Numbered from the stretch's first letter, positions 18,126-28,518 are shown. The stretch: 64,000 bases of DNA from Thermaurantiacus tibetensis (GCF_015354055.1 NZ_JACHTM010000002.1:124001-188000); one strand, 5' to 3'. Numbers and translations: made by a program. Notes: a model not told the origin generated them from the letters alone.

Positions 18126-18314
18126 TCAGCCCTCGACCGGCTCGACGCGCACCATGTGCTTCACCTTCGCGATCATCCCGCGCACTTCCGGCGTGTCGGG
18201 CAGTTCGCGCGTCCGGTGCATCTTGTTGAGGCCGAGCCCGATGAGCGTCGCCCGCTGGTCCTTGGTGCGGCGGATGGGGGAGCCCACCTGCGTCACCTTG
18301 AGCTTCTGTGCCAT
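18126..18314 (-). CDS. rpmD: 50S ribosomal protein L30
   Basis: 62 residues beginning [16 protein letters not shown] with the [14 protein letters not shown] signature. ATG start 11 bp after the rpsE stop. Short bacterial form. Confidence 0.97.
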   Translation of the reverse strand: MAQKLKVTQVGSPIRRTKDQRATLIGLGLNKMHRTRELPDTPEVRGMIAKVKHMVRVEPVEG

Positions 18315-18325
18315 CGCGTGTCTCC

Positions 18326-19018
18326 TCAGGCCACCTGCGCGCCCGCCTCGGCCTCGGCCTCCTTGGGCGCGATGTCGCCGCGGCGGGCGAGGAGCTCGGC
18401 CACCTTCTTGCCGCGCCGCTGGGCGACCGACTTGGGGCTCGCCTGTTCGGTGAGCGCCGCGAAGGTCGCCCGCACCATATTGTAGGGGTTGTTGGTGCCG
18501 ACCGACTTCGCGACGACGTCGGCCACCCCGAGCGATTCGAAGACGGCCCGCATCGGCCCGCCGGCGATGATCCCGGTCCCCTGCGTCGCCGAGCGGACAT
18601 AGACCTTGCCGGCGCCGAAGTGGCCGAAGCCGTCGTGGTGAAGCGTGCGGCCCTCGCGCAGGGGGATGCGCACCATCCCCTTCTTGGCGGCCGCCGTTGC
18701 CTTGGAGATGGCCTCCGGCACCTCGCGCGCCTTGCCGTGGCCGAAGCCCACCCGGCCCTTGCCGTCGCCCACCACCACCAGCGCCGCAAAGCCGAAGCGC
18801 TTGCCGCCCTTCACGGTCTTCGAGACACGGTTGATGTGGACCAGCTTCTCGATGAGCTCCTGGCCGTCGTCGGCAAGCGCGGGCTCTCGGCCCCGGCGCC
18901 GGTCGCCGCGGTCGCCCCGCTCGCCGCCCCGGCCGCCACGGCCGCGGCCGCGCCGCTCGCCCCGGTCGGGCGCGACCTCGCCCGCCTCGGCGCCTTCGGG
19001 AAGGATGTCGTCTGCCAT
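18326..19018 (-). CDS. rpsE: 30S ribosomal protein S5 with RGG-rich N-terminus
   Basis: 230 residues. The first ~60 are a low-complexity Arg/Gly/Asp extension ([21 protein letters not shown]) before the conserved S5 core ([40 protein letters not shown]). RGG-like N-termini occur in other alphaproteobacterial S5 proteins, but this one is strongly repetitive. S5 acts in translational fidelity and mRNA entry; the tail could contact RNA. Confidence 0.96.
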   Translation of the reverse strand: MADDILPEGAEAGEVAPDRGERRGRGRGGRGGERGDRGDRRRGREPALADDGQELIEKLVHINRVSKTVKGGKRFGFAALVVVGDGKGRVGFGHGKAREVPEAISKATAAAKKGMVRIPLREGRTLHHDGFGHFGAGKVYVRSATQGTGIIAGGPMRAVFESLGVADVVAKSVGTNNPYNMVRATFAALTEQASPKSVAQRRGKKVAELLARRGDIAPKEAEAEAGAQVA

Positions 19019-19020
19019 CG

Positions 19021-19374
19021 TCAGAACTCCAGTCCGCCCTCGCGGGCGGCTTCGGCCAGGGCCTTGACCCGGCCATGGAACAGGAACCCGCCGCGGTCGA
19101 ACACGACCGCGGTCACACCGGCCGCCTTCGCCCGCTCGGCGAGCGTGCGGCCGACCGCCGCCGCCGCCGCCACCGTCGCGCCGCTCCCCTCGAAGCCCTT
19201 CTCGAGGCTCGAGGCCGCTGCGACCGTATGGCCCCGGCTGTCATCGATCACCTGCGCATAGATGTGCCGGCCCGAGCGATGGACCGAGAGCCGCGGCCGG
19301 CCGCCGGACTTGGCACGCAGCGCCGTCCGCACCCGCCGCCGGCGCCGCTCGAAGAGGGAGAGGTGCTGGCCCAT
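19021..19374 (-). CDS. rplR: 50S ribosomal protein L18
   Basis: 117 residues; 5S rRNA-binding protein with a basic N-terminus ([21 protein letters not shown]) and the core [13 protein letters not shown]. The ATG shares one base with the rplF stop, so the two are coupled. Confidence 0.97.
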   Translation of the reverse strand: MGQHLSLFERRRRRVRTALRAKSGGRPRLSVHRSGRHIYAQVIDDSRGHTVAAASSLEKGFEGSGATVAAAAAVGRTLAERAKAAGVTAVVFDRGGFLFHGRVKALAEAAREGGLEF

Positions 19375-19907
19375 TACTTCTTCTTCCCTTCCTTCCGGAA
19401 GATGAACTCGCCCCGATACTTGATGCCCTTGCCCTTGTAGGGCTCGGGCTTGCGCCAGCGGCGGATCTCGGCCGCGACCTGGCCGACCTTCTGCCGGTCC
19501 GCGCCCGAGATCTCGATCGTCGTCTGGTCGGGCGTCCGGGCCGTCACCCCCTCGGGCAGCGCATACTCGACGTCGTGGCTGTAGCCGAGCTGCAGCTTCA
19601 GCGTCGAGCCCTGCGCGGAGGCGCGATAGCCCACGCCCGAGATCTCGAGCACCTTGGTGAAGCCCTGGGAGACGCCCGTCACCAGGTTCGAGACGAGGGT
19701 CCGCTGCATGCCCCAGAAGGCGCGCGCGCGCTTGCCGTCGTTGGCGGGCGTCACGCGGATCTCATTGCCCTCCACCTCGTAGCGGATCTCGTCGGCAAGC
19801 CGCATGGCGAGCTCGCCCTTCGGGCCCTTCGCGCGGAGCTCGCCGCCATCGATGGCGACCGTGACACCCGCGGGAATGGGAACCGGCTTCTTTCCGATGC
19901 GCGACAT
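19374..19907 (-). CDS. rplF: 50S ribosomal protein L6
   Basis: 177 residues beginning [15 protein letters not shown], with the duplicated L6 fold and C-terminal [16 protein letters not shown], which binds 23S rRNA near the GTPase centre. The ATG follows the rpsH stop with 2 nt between. Confidence 0.97.
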   Translation of the reverse strand: MSRIGKKPVPIPAGVTVAIDGGELRAKGPKGELAMRLADEIRYEVEGNEIRVTPANDGKRARAFWGMQRTLVSNLVTGVSQGFTKVLEISGVGYRASAQGSTLKLQLGYSHDVEYALPEGVTARTPDQTTIEISGADRQKVGQVAAEIRRWRKPEPYKGKGIKYRGEFIFRKEGKKK

Positions 19908-19909
19908 GG

Positions 19910-20308
19910 TCAGAACACCTGGCAGAGAACTTCGCCGCCGACCTTCTCGACCCGCGCTTCCGCGTCGGAGAGAACGCCCTTGGGCGTGGAGACGATGGTG
20001 ATCCCGAGGCCGTTCTTCACCCGGGGCAGGTCCTTCACGCCCGAGTAGACGCGCCGGCCCGGCTTCGAGACCCGCTTCAGCTCGCGGATGGCGGGCTGGC
20101 CCTCGAAATACTTGAGCTCGATTCGCACCGTCGGCGGGCTGCCGGGCCGCTCCTCGCGCGTCCAGCCGCGGATGTAGCCCTCGCGCTGGAGCACCTCGAG
20201 CACGCTGATGCGCAGCCGCGACGCCGGCGAGACCACGCTGTCCTTGCGCGCCGCCTGGCCGTTGCGAATGCGGGTGAGCATGTCGCCCAGGGGGTCGGTC
20301 ATGTTCAT
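19910..20308 (-). CDS. rpsH: 30S ribosomal protein S8
   Basis: 132 residues beginning [18 protein letters not shown] and ending in the S8 signature [19 protein letters not shown]. Binds 16S rRNA helix 21. In E. coli S8 is the spc-operon repressor; I found no clear S8-target mimic here. Confidence 0.97.
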   Translation of the reverse strand: MNMTDPLGDMLTRIRNGQAARKDSVVSPASRLRISVLEVLQREGYIRGWTREERPGSPPTVRIELKYFEGQPAIRELKRVSKPGRRVYSGVKDLPRVKNGLGITIVSTPKGVLSDAEARVEKVGGEVLCQVF

Positions 20309-20320
20309 GGAAGCCCGTCC

Positions 20321-20626
20321 TTACCAGCTTGCCTTGGTGACGCCGGGGATAAGCCCCTTGTTGGCCAGCTCCCTGAGCTGCACCCGGCACAGCCTGAACT
20401 TGCGATAGTAGGCGCGGGGCCGCCCCGTGAGCTCGCAGCGGTTCCTGACACGGGTCGGGTTCGCATTGCGCGGAAGCTCGGCGAGCTTCAGCCGCGCCAG
20501 CAGCCGCTCCTCCTCGGGCCGGCTCTCGTCATCGGCCACCGCCTTCAGCCGCGCGAACTTGGCGGCATAGCGCTTGACCAGCATCTTGCGCCGCTCGTTC
20601 TTGTTGATGGAACTCAGCTTCGCCAT
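20321..20626 (-). CDS. rpsN: 30S ribosomal protein S14 (long form)
   Basis: 101 residues: the long zinc-independent type, with [16 protein letters not shown] near the C-terminus and no CxxC pairs. The N-terminus ([20 protein letters not shown]) is typical for alphaproteobacteria. Confidence 0.97.
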   Translation of the reverse strand: MAKLSSINKNERRKMLVKRYAAKFARLKAVADDESRPEEERLLARLKLAELPRNANPTRVRNRCELTGRPRAYYRKFRLCRVQLRELANKGLIPGVTKASW

Positions 20627-20638
20627 CGTCCGCTCTCC

Positions 20639-21220
20639 TCAGGCCGCCTCGCGCGCCGGCGTTTCGCCGATGAAGGGCATGCCGAACGCGGCAAGGAGCG
20701 CGCGCGCCTCGGCATCGGTCCGGGCCGTCGTCGTGAAGATGATGTCCATACCCCGGATCCGGTCAATCTTGTCGTAGGAAATCTCCGGGAACACCAGCTG
20801 CTCCTTGAGCCCCATGGCGTAGTTGCCGCGGCCGTCGAAGCTCTTCGGGTTCACGCCCCGGAAGTCCTTCACCCGCGGCAGCGCGATCGTGATCAGCCGG
20901 TCAAGGAACTCGTACATGCGGTCGCGCCGCAGGGTCACCTTGCAGCCGATCGGCATGCCCTCGCGCAGCTTGAACGAGGCCACCGACTTCTTCGCACGCG
21001 TGATGACCGGCTTCTGGCCGGCGATCGCCATCATCTCGGCGGCCGCCACCTCCACCTTCTTGCGGTCCTGCGTGGCCTCGCCCACCCCCATGTTGAGGGT
21101 GATCTTCTCCAGCCGCGGCACCGCCAGGCGGTTCTTGTAGCCGAACTGCGCGATGAGCGCAGGGACCACCCGCTCCTCGTAGAGCCGCTGCATCCGCGGC
21201 TTCATCCGTTCCTCAGCCAT
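20639..21220 (-). CDS. rplE: 50S ribosomal protein L5
   Basis: 193 residues; [14 protein letters not shown] and the C-terminal [20 protein letters not shown] are L5 signatures. It binds 5S rRNA. The start overlaps the end of rplX by 8 nt. A C-terminal extension of about ten residues (ETPAREAA) goes beyond the usual length. Confidence 0.97.
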   Translation of the reverse strand: MAEERMKPRMQRLYEERVVPALIAQFGYKNRLAVPRLEKITLNMGVGEATQDRKKVEVAAAEMMAIAGQKPVITRAKKSVASFKLREGMPIGCKVTLRRDRMYEFLDRLITIALPRVKDFRGVNPKSFDGRGNYAMGLKEQLVFPEISYDKIDRIRGMDIIFTTTARTDAEARALLAAFGMPFIGETPAREAA

Positions 21221-21530
21221 CGATCACCTCGCCCGAGCCCTTGAGGACCCTGACCTTCCTGCCATCGCGCACGGCAAAGCCGACCCGCGCGGGCTTCCCC
21301 GTCTTGGGGTCTTTGAGCGCCACGTTCGACACGTGGATGGGCGCCTCGAAGCGCTTCAGGCCCCCTTGCGGATCGGCCTGGGTCGGCCGCTGGTGGCGCG
21401 TCACCATGTTGACGCCCGAGACCACCACCCGCCCCTCCTTCGGGAGCGCGCGGATGACCTCGCCTTCCCGGCCCTTGTCGCGGCCGGCAATCACGATCAC
21501 GCGGTCGCCCTTCCTGATCTTCGCGGCCAT
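21213..21530 (-). CDS. rplX: 50S ribosomal protein L24
   Basis: 105 residues with an N-terminal KOW motif ([20 protein letters not shown]). The ATG shares one base with the rplN stop. L24 is an early 50S assembly initiator. Confidence 0.97.
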   Translation of the reverse strand: MAAKIRKGDRVIVIAGRDKGREGEVIRALPKEGRVVVSGVNMVTRHQRPTQADPQGGLKRFEAPIHVSNVALKDPKTGKPARVGFAVRDGRKVRVLKGSGEVIDG

Positions 21531-21898
21531 CAGAGCACCTCCGGCGCCAGGCTGATGATCTTCATGTGGCCCGAGGCCCGAAGCTCGCGCACGACGGGCC
21601 CGAAGATCCGGGTGCCGATCGGCTCCTGGTTCTTGTTGATGAGGACGGCTGCGTTCGAGTCGAAGCGGATGACCGAGCCGTCGGGCCGGCGGATGTCCTT
21701 CGCCGTGCGCACGACGACGGCGCGGTGCACGTCGCCCTTCTTCACCCGCCCCTTGGGCTGCGCCTCCTTGACCGAGACGACGATCACGTCGCCCACGCCG
21801 GCCGTGCGGCGCTTGGACCCGCCCAGCACCTTGATGCACATCACCTGCTTCGCGCCCGAGTTGTCGGCAACATCGAGCCTGGTCTGCATCTGGATCAT
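21530..21898 (-). CDS. rplN: 50S ribosomal protein L14
   Basis: 122 residues beginning [18 protein letters not shown], the highly conserved L14 N-terminus; IRRPDGS and [10 protein letters not shown] in the core. ATG start directly after the rpsQ stop. Confidence 0.98.
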   Translation of the reverse strand: MIQMQTRLDVADNSGAKQVMCIKVLGGSKRRTAGVGDVIVVSVKEAQPKGRVKKGDVHRAVVVRTAKDIRRPDGSVIRFDSNAAVLINKNQEPIGTRIFGPVVRELRASGHMKIISLAPEVL

Positions 21899-21899
21899 G

Positions 21900-22181
21900 T
21901 CAGGCCACTCCTTCCGCAGGTGCGTCCGCCGCTTCGACGGCGCGCGCCCCCACCTTGCCGATCACGCGCCACGTCTTCAGCTTGGAGATGGGCGCGCACT
22001 CCTCGATCCGCACCACGTCGCCCACCCGGTAGGCATTCGCCTCGTCGTGGGCGTGATACTTCTTCGAGCGGCGGATGATCTTCCCGTAGACGGGGTGAGG
22101 CACCCGCCGCTCGACGAGCACCACGACCGTGCGGTCGGGCTTGTCCGAGACCACGGTTCCCTGAAGGACACGCTTGGGCAT
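21900..22181 (-). CDS. rpsQ: 30S ribosomal protein S17
   Basis: 93 residues: [21 protein letters not shown] core and the [10 protein letters not shown] segment. An Ala-rich tail of about 15 residues extends past the E. coli length. The start overlaps the rpmC stop by one base. Confidence 0.97.
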   Translation of the reverse strand: MPKRVLQGTVVSDKPDRTVVVLVERRVPHPVYGKIIRRSKKYHAHDEANAYRVGDVVRIEECAPISKLKTWRVIGKVGARAVEAADAPAEGVA

Positions 22182-22402
22182 CAGCTGGCTCCCTGGCCGG
22201 CGTGCCGCGCAGCAGCGCGGGCGCGGGCCGACTGTTCGGTCTTGATGCGGGCGATGGTGCGGCGCACGTCCCTCACCCGCGACGGCTTCTCGAGCTGCTG
22301 GGTTGCCGCCTGGAAGCGGAGGTTCAGCTGCTCGCGCTTGAGCTCGGCAAGCCGGCGCTCGAGGTCGGCATCCGACAGGCTCTTCACATCCTCGCGTGCC
22401 AT
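22181..22402 (-). CDS. rpmC: 50S ribosomal protein L29
   Basis: 73 residues: two-helix protein with [28 protein letters not shown]-type signature near the polypeptide exit tunnel. ATG 2 nt after the rplP stop; the stop overlaps the rpsQ start. Confidence 0.96.
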   Translation of the reverse strand: MAREDVKSLSDADLERRLAELKREQLNLRFQAATQQLEKPSRVRDVRRTIARIKTEQSARARAAARHAGQGAS

Positions 22403-22404
22403 CC

Positions 22405-22830
22405 TCAGCCCTCCCTCGCCTCGCCGAGCCGGACGACCATCTTGGTCTTGATCGGCAGCTTCGCCGACGCCCGCTCGAAGGCACCGGCGGCCACCTCCTG
22501 GCTCACGCCGTCGAGCTCGAACATGATCCGCCCCGGCTTTACCCGGCAGACCCAGTATTCGGGCGAGCCCTTGCCCGAGCCCATCCGCACTTCGGCCGGC
22601 TTCGACGAGACCGGGATATCGGGGAAGATGCGGATCCACAGCCGCCCCTGCCGCTTGATGTGGCGGGTGATGGCGCGGCGCGCGCTCTCGATCTGGCGGG
22701 CGGTGATCCGCTCGGGCTCGAGCGCCTTCAGGCCGAAGGCGCCGAAGTTGAGCGTGGCACCGCCCTTGGCCTGGCCGTGGATCCGCCCCTTGTGGGCCTT
22801 CCGGAACTTCGTCCGCTTGGGTTGCAGCAT
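22405..22830 (-). CDS. rplP: 50S ribosomal protein L16
   Basis: 141 residues beginning [16 protein letters not shown], with [19 protein letters not shown]; contains the Arg-rich face near the A-site tRNA. It is preceded by an unusually long spacer (57 nt) with strong hairpins. Confidence 0.98.
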   Translation of the reverse strand: MLQPKRTKFRKAHKGRIHGQAKGGATLNFGAFGLKALEPERITARQIESARRAITRHIKRQGRLWIRIFPDIPVSSKPAEVRMGSGKGSPEYWVCRVKPGRIMFELDGVSQEVAAGAFERASAKLPIKTKMVVRLGEAREG

Positions 22831-22851
22831 CGTCTTTCGCCTTCAGTCGAG

Positions 22852-22888
22852 GGAGGGCCCTCCGATAAGGCGACGGGGAACCGTCGCC
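22852..22888 (-). other. intra-operon hairpins between rpsC and rplP
   Basis: Right at the rpsC stop the message can form a perfect 8-bp stem (GGCGACGG/CCGTCGCC, 22869-22888) closed by a UUCC tetraloop. It is followed by the 12-bp perfect palindrome GGAGGGCCCTCC (22852-22863). No U-run follows, so it does not look like a Rho-independent terminator. An RNA-processing or attenuation site is possible. Confidence 0.6.
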
Positions 22889-23583
22889 TACCGGGCCGGG
22901 CGCACTCCCGAAGTCTGGGATTCGAGCATCAGCCGGTCCTGGGCCATCGGGTCATGGCCGAGGATCTCGCCCTTGAAGATCCAGACCTTCACCCCGCAGA
23001 CGCCATACGCCGTGTGGGCCTGGGCTTCGGCATAGTCGACGTTGGCCCGAAGCGTGTGGAGCGGCACCCGGCCCTCGCGATACCATTCGGTCCGCGCGAT
23101 CTCGGCGCCCCCGAGCCGGCCCGAGCAGGTAATGCGGATGCCTTCCGCCCCCAGCCGCAGCGCCGACTGCACCGCCCGCTTCATCGCCCGCCGGAACGCG
23201 ACCCGGCGCTCCAGCTGGTCGGCCACCCCTTGCGCCACGAGCTTCGCGTCGATCTCGGGCTTGCGGATCTCGACGATGTTGAGCGTCACGTCGCTCTTCG
23301 TCATCGCGGAGAGCGCCTTCCGCAGCTTGTCGATGTCAGCGCCCTTCTTGCCGATGATGACGCCGGGGCGCGCCGCGTAGATGGACACGCGGCACAGCTT
23401 CGCCGGCCGCTCGATCACCACCCTCGAAATCGCCGCCTGCGGGTGCGTCTTCATGATGTAGTCGCGGATCTTGAGATCCTCGAGCAGCAGCCGGCCATAC
23501 TCCGGGCCGCTCGCGTACCAGCGGCTGTCCCAGGTGCGGTTGATCTGGAGGCGAAGGCCGATCGGCGAGGTCTTCTGTCCCAT
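22888..23583 (-). CDS. rpsC: 30S ribosomal protein S3
   Basis: 231 residues beginning [20 protein letters not shown], with the KH-domain [11 protein letters not shown] motif and the helicase-site segment [20 protein letters not shown]. Part of the mRNA entry tunnel. Confidence 0.98.
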   Translation of the reverse strand: MGQKTSPIGLRLQINRTWDSRWYASGPEYGRLLLEDLKIRDYIMKTHPQAAISRVVIERPAKLCRVSIYAARPGVIIGKKGADIDKLRKALSAMTKSDVTLNIVEIRKPEIDAKLVAQGVADQLERRVAFRRAMKRAVQSALRLGAEGIRITCSGRLGGAEIARTEWYREGRVPLHTLRANVDYAEAQAHTAYGVCGVKVWIFKGEILGHDPMAQDRLMLESQTSGVRPAR

Positions 23584-23587
23584 GCCC

Positions 23588-23971
23588 TTACGCTCCCGCC
23601 TCGTCCATCTCGCGCACGACGATCCTGAGGCGCGAGAAGGGCTTCACGATCCGCGCCGAGCGACCGCGGGCGCGCGTTGCGAACCGCTTCATGGTGAGCG
23701 CCTTGCCCACGCTCGCCTCCTTCACGAACAGCCGATCGACGTCGAGGTTGTGGTTGTTCTCGGCGTTGGCGATCGCCGACTGCAGGCACTTCTTCACATC
23801 GACCGCCATGGCCTTCTTCGAGAAGGTCAGGATGTTCACCGCCTCCTCGGCCTTGCGGCCGCGGATGAGGCCGGCCACCAGGTTGAGCTTGTAGGGGCTG
23901 CCGCGCACGGCGGCCGCCACGGCAAGCGCTTCCTTCTCGTCCACCTTGCGGGGCTTCACGGGCTTCGCCAT
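23588..23971 (-). CDS. rplV: 50S ribosomal protein L22
   Basis: 127 residues; [14 protein letters not shown] and the extended loop region ending [20 protein letters not shown] that lines the exit tunnel, where macrolide-resistance mutations map in other species. An N-terminal extension of ~15 Lys-rich residues is present. Confidence 0.97.
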   Translation of the reverse strand: MAKPVKPRKVDEKEALAVAAAVRGSPYKLNLVAGLIRGRKAEEAVNILTFSKKAMAVDVKKCLQSAIANAENNHNLDVDRLFVKEASVGKALTMKRFATRARGRSARIVKPFSRLRIVVREMDEAGA

Positions 23972-23974
23972 CGC

Positions 23975-24238
23975 CTACCTCTTCGCCTTCTTGTCGGCGG
24001 CATGGCCGTGGAAGGTTCGCGTGGGTGCGAACTCGCCGAGCTTCATGCCCACCATGTCCTCATTCACCGACACGGGGATGAACTTGCGGCCGTTGTACAC
24101 GTTGAACGTGTGGCCGACGAACTCGGGCACGATCGTCGAGCGCCGCGACCAGGTCTTGATCGGCCCGCGCGCGCCCGCGCGCACCTTCTTCAGGAGGTGC
24201 AGGTCGACGAACGGACCCTTCCAGACGGAACGTGCCAT
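23975..24238 (-). CDS. rpsS: 30S ribosomal protein S19
   Basis: 87 residues beginning [18 protein letters not shown], with the [15 protein letters not shown] signature; binds 16S rRNA in the head with S13. Spacing of 3 nt to both neighbours. Confidence 0.98.
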   Translation of the reverse strand: MARSVWKGPFVDLHLLKKVRAGARGPIKTWSRRSTIVPEFVGHTFNVYNGRKFIPVSVNEDMVGMKLGEFAPTRTFHGHAADKKAKR

Positions 24239-24241
24239 CCC

Positions 24242-25078
24242 CTACCTCTTCTTCTTCGCGTGGCGGCTGCGGATGATCATCTTGTCGGTCGCCTTGTTGT
24301 GGCGCGTGCGCGCGCCCTTTGTCGGCTTGCCCCAGGGCGTCACCGGGTGCCGGCCGCCCGAGGTGCGGCCCTCGCCGCCGCCGTGCGGGTGGTCCACCGG
24401 GTTCTTGGCAACGCCCCGCGTCAGCGGCCGCCGCCCCAGCCAGCGGGCGCGGCCGGCCTTGGCCAGGTTCTGGTTGGCGTTGTCGGGGTTGGAGACCGCC
24501 CCCACGCTCGCCATGCAGTCGGCCCGGACGTAGCGCTGCTCGCCCGAGTTGAGGCGGACAATGACCATCCCCCGGTCGCGGCCCACCACCTGGATGAAGG
24601 TGCCGGCTGCACGCGCAAGCTGCCCGCCCTTGCCCGGCTTCAGCTCGACATTGTGGACGATGGTGCCGACCGGCACCTGGCCGATCTCCATCGCGTTGCC
24701 CGGCTTCACGTCGCACTTCCGCGCTGCGACCACCGTGTCGCCCGGCGCAAGGCGCTGGGGTGCCAGGATGTAGGAGAGATCCCCGTTGCCGTAGCGGATG
24801 AGGGCGATGAAGGCCGAGCGGTTCGGGTCATACTCCAGCCGCTCGACGGTCGCCGGGTCGTCCCAGCGCCGGCGCTTGAAGTCGACCAGGCGATAGCGCT
24901 GCTTGTGACCGCCGCCGATGCCGCGCGAGGTGGCATGGCCCATGTTGTTGCGGCCGCCGGTCTTGGTCTTGCCCTCGGTCAGCGCCTTGACGGGCTTGCC
25001 CTTCCAGAGGCTGGAGCGATCGACGAGGACGAGGCCGCGGCGGGCGGGGCTCGTGGGGTTGAAGGTCTTGAGCGCCAT
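24242..25078 (-). CDS. rplB: 50S ribosomal protein L2
   Basis: 278 residues; [20 protein letters not shown] start and the [20 protein letters not shown] signature including the conserved His required near the peptidyl-transferase centre. Full length. Confidence 0.98.
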   Translation of the reverse strand: MALKTFNPTSPARRGLVLVDRSSLWKGKPVKALTEGKTKTGGRNNMGHATSRGIGGGHKQRYRLVDFKRRRWDDPATVERLEYDPNRSAFIALIRYGNGDLSYILAPQRLAPGDTVVAARKCDVKPGNAMEIGQVPVGTIVHNVELKPGKGGQLARAAGTFIQVVGRDRGMVIVRLNSGEQRYVRADCMASVGAVSNPDNANQNLAKAGRARWLGRRPLTRGVAKNPVDHPHGGGEGRTSGGRHPVTPWGKPTKGARTRHNKATDKMIIRSRHAKKKR

Positions 25079-25082
25079 CGCC

Positions 25083-25397
25083 TCAGACTCCCGTGGTCAC
25101 GTCGATCGACTGGCCGGGCGCCAGCGTCACGAACGCCTTCTTGACGTCGGAGCGCACATAGGGGCGGCCGCGCCAGCGCCCGGCCTTGCCCTTGGCCACC
25201 AGCGTGTTGACCGCGGTGACCTTCACGCCAAAGAGCGCCTCGACGGCCGCGCGGATCTCAGGCTTCGTCGCGCCGCGCGCCACTTCGAACACCACCTGGT
25301 TGTGCTCGCCCACGCGCGTGGTCTTCTCGGTGATGAGCGGCCGCCGCACCACGTCATAGTGGCGGAGATCGACGGCCTGCGCCTTGTCCTTCGCCAT
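25083..25397 (-). CDS. rplW: 50S ribosomal protein L23
   Basis: 104 residues; [14 protein letters not shown] and [20 protein letters not shown] are diagnostic. L23 docks trigger factor and SRP at the tunnel exit. ATG chosen just downstream of the rplD stop (2 nt spacing). Confidence 0.97.
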   Translation of the reverse strand: MAKDKAQAVDLRHYDVVRRPLITEKTTRVGEHNQVVFEVARGATKPEIRAAVEALFGVKVTAVNTLVAKGKAGRWRGRPYVRSDVKKAFVTLAPGQSIDVTTGV

Positions 25398-25399
25398 GG

Positions 25400-26047
25400 T
25401 CAGGCCTCCTTCGCCGGCGCCGCCCCGCGGGCGAGCCGGGCCTCGAGCGCCGCCACCGCCGCACGGGTCAGCACGAGGTGGTCGTGGTTCAGGATGTCGT
25501 AGACGTTGGCGCCAACCGCCGGCAGCACGTCCACCTTGTGGAGGTTGCGGCTGGCCAGCGCGAAGTTCACGTCGACCGCCGAACCGTCGACGAACAGCCC
25601 GTTCGAGACCCCGAGCTTCGCGAGCCCCTCCTTCAGCACCTTCGTCTTCGCCGCCTCGAGCGCCAGGTTGTCGACGACGAGGAGCTTGCCCTCCTGCGCC
25701 TTGGCCGAGAGCGCGCACTTCAGGCCGAGCGCCCGGATCTTCTTGTTGAGCGACGGGTCGAAGTCGCGCCGGCGGGGGCCATGCGCCTTGCCGCCGCCGA
25801 TGAACTGCGGCGCGGCGCGGTTGCCGTGGCGGGCGCTGCCCGAACCCTTCTGGCGGCCGAACTTCTTGCCGGTGCGGTCCACGTCGCCCCGCTCGCGCGC
25901 GGCGCGCGCCGTCGCCCGGCGCTTCTCGAGCTGCCAGGTGACGACACGATGGAGGATGTCGGCGCGCGGCGCGATGGCGAACACCTCGTCCGCAAGCTCG
26001 ATGTCGCCAGCGCTCGACCCCGCGAGCGTCTTCACTTCGACCTTCAT
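25400..26047 (-). CDS. rplD: 50S ribosomal protein L4
   Basis: 215 residues with the central tunnel loop ([22 protein letters not shown] region) and the C-terminal [12 protein letters not shown]. The ATG overlaps the rplC stop (ATGA). In gammaproteobacteria L4 represses the S10 operon; no comparable leader structure is obvious here. Confidence 0.97.
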   Translation of the reverse strand: MKVEVKTLAGSSAGDIELADEVFAIAPRADILHRVVTWQLEKRRATARAARERGDVDRTGKKFGRQKGSGSARHGNRAAPQFIGGGKAHGPRRRDFDPSLNKKIRALGLKCALSAKAQEGKLLVVDNLALEAAKTKVLKEGLAKLGVSNGLFVDGSAVDVNFALASRNLHKVDVLPAVGANVYDILNHDHLVLTRAAVAALEARLARGAAPAKEA

Positions 26048-26790
26048 TGTTCCTCGCCTCCGGCCGGCGCCTGGCCGGCATCCCCGGCCGCCGCCACGGC
26101 CTCCGCAGGCGCTGCAGCCGCCTTGAGCCCCGCCGGGTAGGGCGCGCCCTCCGGCCGCGGCGCCTTCACCGCATCGCGCACGAGAAGCCAGCTGCCCTTG
26201 GCCCCCGGCACCGAGCCGCGCACGAAGAGAAGGTCGCGCTCGGGATCGGTCATGACGATCTCGAGGTTCTGCTGGGTGCGCCGGCGGTCGCCCATGTGGC
26301 CCGCCATCTTCTTGTTCTTGAACACCCGGCCCGGGTCCTGGCGGTTGCCGGTCGAGCCGTGCGAGCGGTGCGAGACCGAAACGCCGTGGGTCGCGCGGAG
26401 GCCGCCGAAGCCCCAGCGCTTCATGGCGCCGGCAAAGCCCTTGCCCTGCGTGGTGCCCGTCACGTCCACCATCTGCCCCGGCACGAAGTGGCTTGCCGAA
26501 AGCGTTGCCCCCACCGCGACGAGCGCGTCAGGCGCCACCCGAAACTCCGCGAGCTTCGCCTTGGGCGCCACCTCGGCTGCGCCGAAGTGCCCGCGCTCGG
26601 GCTTGGTGAGCGCCTTCGCCTTGCCCGCGCCCGCACCCACCTGGAGCGCGACATAGCCGTCGCGCTCGGGCGTGCGCTGCGCCACCACCTGGTTCTCCTC
26701 GAGCGCCAGCACCGTCACGGGGACATGGGCCCCGTCCTCGGTGAACAGGCGGGTCATGCCCACCTTCCTGGCGATCACGCCGGTCCGCAT
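26044..26790 (-). CDS. rplC: 50S ribosomal protein L3
   Basis: 248 residues; [20 protein letters not shown] start and the signature [20 protein letters not shown]. The last ~30 residues are an Ala/Gly/Glu-rich low-complexity extension beyond the E. coli length (209). Confidence 0.97.
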   Translation of the reverse strand: MRTGVIARKVGMTRLFTEDGAHVPVTVLALEENQVVAQRTPERDGYVALQVGAGAGKAKALTKPERGHFGAAEVAPKAKLAEFRVAPDALVAVGATLSASHFVPGQMVDVTGTTQGKGFAGAMKRWGFGGLRATHGVSVSHRSHGSTGNRQDPGRVFKNKKMAGHMGDRRRTQQNLEIVMTDPERDLLFVRGSVPGAKGSWLLVRDAVKAPRPEGAPYPAGLKAAAAPAEAVAAAGDAGQAPAGGEEQ

Positions 26791-26856
26791 CGTCCGTCCT
26801 CTCGCACAGAGGCCCCGTCAAGGCGCCGTCTCCGGCTCCTCTCGGGGGCATGTTCC

Positions 26857-26884
26857 GCGGGGCTTCCCCCGCCCTGTCGCAGGG
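26857..26884 (-). other. paired hairpins between rpsJ and rplC
   Basis: The 97-nt rpsJ-rplC spacer holds two adjacent perfect stems: CCCTG/CAGGG with a 3-nt loop (26872-26884) and GCGGGG/CCCCGC with a 4-nt loop (26857-26872). Neither is followed by a U-run. They could stabilise or process the S10 transcript after its first gene. Confidence 0.5.
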
Positions 26885-26887
26885 GTC

Positions 26888-27202
26888 TCAGCCCTGCAGC
26901 TTGATCTCCACGTCCACGCCCGCCGCAAGGTCGAGCTTCATCAGCGCATCGACCGTCTGCGGCGTCGGCTTCACGATGTCCAGAAGCCGCTTGTAGGTCC
27001 TGACCTCGAACTGCTCCCGCGACTTCTTGTCGATGTGCGGGGACCGGTTCACGGTGAACCGCTCGATCCGGGTCGGGAGCGGAATCGGGCCCCGCACGTC
27101 GGCTCCGGTTCGCTTGGCCGTCTCGGCGATCTCGTTCGTCGCCGTGTCCAGCACCCGGTAGTCGAATGCCTTCAGCCTGATCCGGATGTTCTGCGTTTCC
27201 AT
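26888..27202 (-). CDS. rpsJ: 30S ribosomal protein S10 (NusE)
   Basis: 104 residues: the N-terminal [19 protein letters not shown] and [29 protein letters not shown] blocks are unmistakable. It also works in transcription antitermination as NusE. First gene of the S10 operon, ATG with AGGA upstream. Confidence 0.98.
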   Translation of the reverse strand: METQNIRIRLKAFDYRVLDTATNEIAETAKRTGADVRGPIPLPTRIERFTVNRSPHIDKKSREQFEVRTYKRLLDIVKPTPQTVDALMKLDLAAGVDVEIKLQG

Positions 27203-27229
27203 GGTCCTGCCCGATCCTCGCGCCCGCGT

Positions 27230-27258
27230 CGTATCCGCAGCCGTTCCGCCTGTGTCGA
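27230..27258 (-). promoter_or_regulatory. candidate promoter of the S10 operon
   Basis: TCGACA (27253-27258, 5/6 to TTGACA) and GATACG (27230-27235, 3/6 to TATAAT) are separated by 17 bp. They lie immediately downstream of the tuf terminator and end about 28 bp before the rpsJ ATG, predicting a leader of about 20 nt. The -10 is weak. Confidence 0.45.
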
Positions 27259-27270
27259 ACCCGTCTGGTC

Positions 27271-27314
27271 AAAAAGCGACCGGCCGGCCACCGAACGATT
27301 CGGCGGCCAGCCGG
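27271..27314 (-). terminator. Rho-independent terminator of tuf
   Basis: A 16-bp stem (27280-27295 with 27299-27314) containing two G-U wobbles, a 3-nt loop, then a run of five Ts on the minus strand (27271-27275). It starts 13 nt after the tuf stop. This is the clearest intrinsic terminator in the window and separates the str and S10 transcripts. Confidence 0.88.
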
Positions 27315-27327
27315 CCTCTTCTTCCTA

Positions 27328-28518
27328 CTACTTGACGATCTGCGAGACAACCCCGGCGCCGACGGTCCGGCCGCCCTCGCGGATGGCGAAGCGCAGGCCC
27401 TGGTCCATGGCGATGGGGGCGATGAGCTTCACGCCCAGCTGCACGTTCTCGCCCGGCATCACCATCTCGGTGCCCTCCGGCAGCTGGACAGTGCCGGTGA
27501 CGTCGGTCGTGCGGAAGTAGAACTGCGGCCGGTAGTTGGCGAAGAACGGCGTGTGCCGGCCGCCCTCGTCCTTGGAGAGGACGTAGACCTCGGCCTTGAA
27601 CTCGGTGTGCGGCGTGATCGAGCCGGGCTTGGCGAGCACCTGGCCGCGCTCCACTTCCTCGCGCTTGGTGCCGCGCAGCAGCGCGCCGATGTTGTCGCCG
27701 GCGCGGCCCTCGTCGAGGAGCTTGCGGAACATCTCGACGCCCGTCACCACCGTCTTGGCGGTGTCGCGGATGCCGACGATCTCCACTTCGTCGCCCACCT
27801 TGACGACGCCGGTCTCCACCCGGCCGGTCACGACCGTGCCGCGGCCCGAGATCGAGAACACGTCCTCGATCGGCATGAGGAACGGCTTGTCGAGCGGCCG
27901 CTCGGGCTGCGGGATATACTCGTCGACCGCGCGCATGAGCTCGAGGATCGCCTGCTTGCCGATCTCGGGCCGCTTGTCCTCGAGCGCCATCAGCGCCGAG
28001 CCCTTGATGATGGGGATGTCGTCGCCCGGAAACTCATACTTGGTGAGCAGCTCGCGCACCTCGAGCTCGACGAGCTCGAGGATCTCGGGGTCGTCCACCA
28101 TGTCGACCTTGTTCATGAAGACCACGAGCGCCGGCACGCCCACCTGGCGGGCAAGGAGGATGTGCTCGCGGGTCTGCGGCATCGGCCCGTCGGTCGCGGA
28201 GACCACGAGGATGGCGCCGTCCATCTGCGCCGCCCCGGTGATCATGTTCTTCACATAGTCCGCGTGGCCGGGGCAGTCGACGTGGGCGTAGTGGCGCTTC
28301 TCGGTTTCGTACTCGACGTGGGCGGTCGAGATGGTGATGCCGCGCTCGCGCTCCTCGGGCGCCTTGTCGATCTGGTCGTAGGCGGTGTAGGTCGCGCCGC
28401 CGGTCTCGGCCAGCACCTTGGTGATCGCCGCCGTCAGCGACGTCTTGCCATGGTCGACGTGACCGATGGTGCCGATGTTGCAGTGCGGCTTCGTCCGCTC
28501 GAACTTCGCCTTCGCCAT
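27328..28518 (-). CDS. tuf: elongation factor Tu
   Basis: 396 residues. GTPase motifs [17 protein letters not shown] and NKVDMVDD; the C-terminal beta-barrels include [14 protein letters not shown] and end [17 protein letters not shown]. Delivers aminoacyl-tRNA to the ribosome. Last gene of the str operon, closed by the terminator at 27271-27314. Only one copy lies in this window. Confidence 0.98.
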   Translation of the reverse strand: MAKAKFERTKPHCNIGTIGHVDHGKTSLTAAITKVLAETGGATYTAYDQIDKAPEERERGITISTAHVEYETEKRHYAHVDCPGHADYVKNMITGAAQMDGAILVVSATDGPMPQTREHILLARQVGVPALVVFMNKVDMVDDPEILELVELEVRELLTKYEFPGDDIPIIKGSALMALEDKRPEIGKQAILELMRAVDEYIPQPERPLDKPFLMPIEDVFSISGRGTVVTGRVETGVVKVGDEVEIVGIRDTAKTVVTGVEMFRKLLDEGRAGDNIGALLRGTKREEVERGQVLAKPGSITPHTEFKAEVYVLSKDEGGRHTPFFANYRPQFYFRTTDVTGTVQLPEGTEMVMPGENVQLGVKLIAPIAMDQGLRFAIREGGRTVGAGVVSQIVK

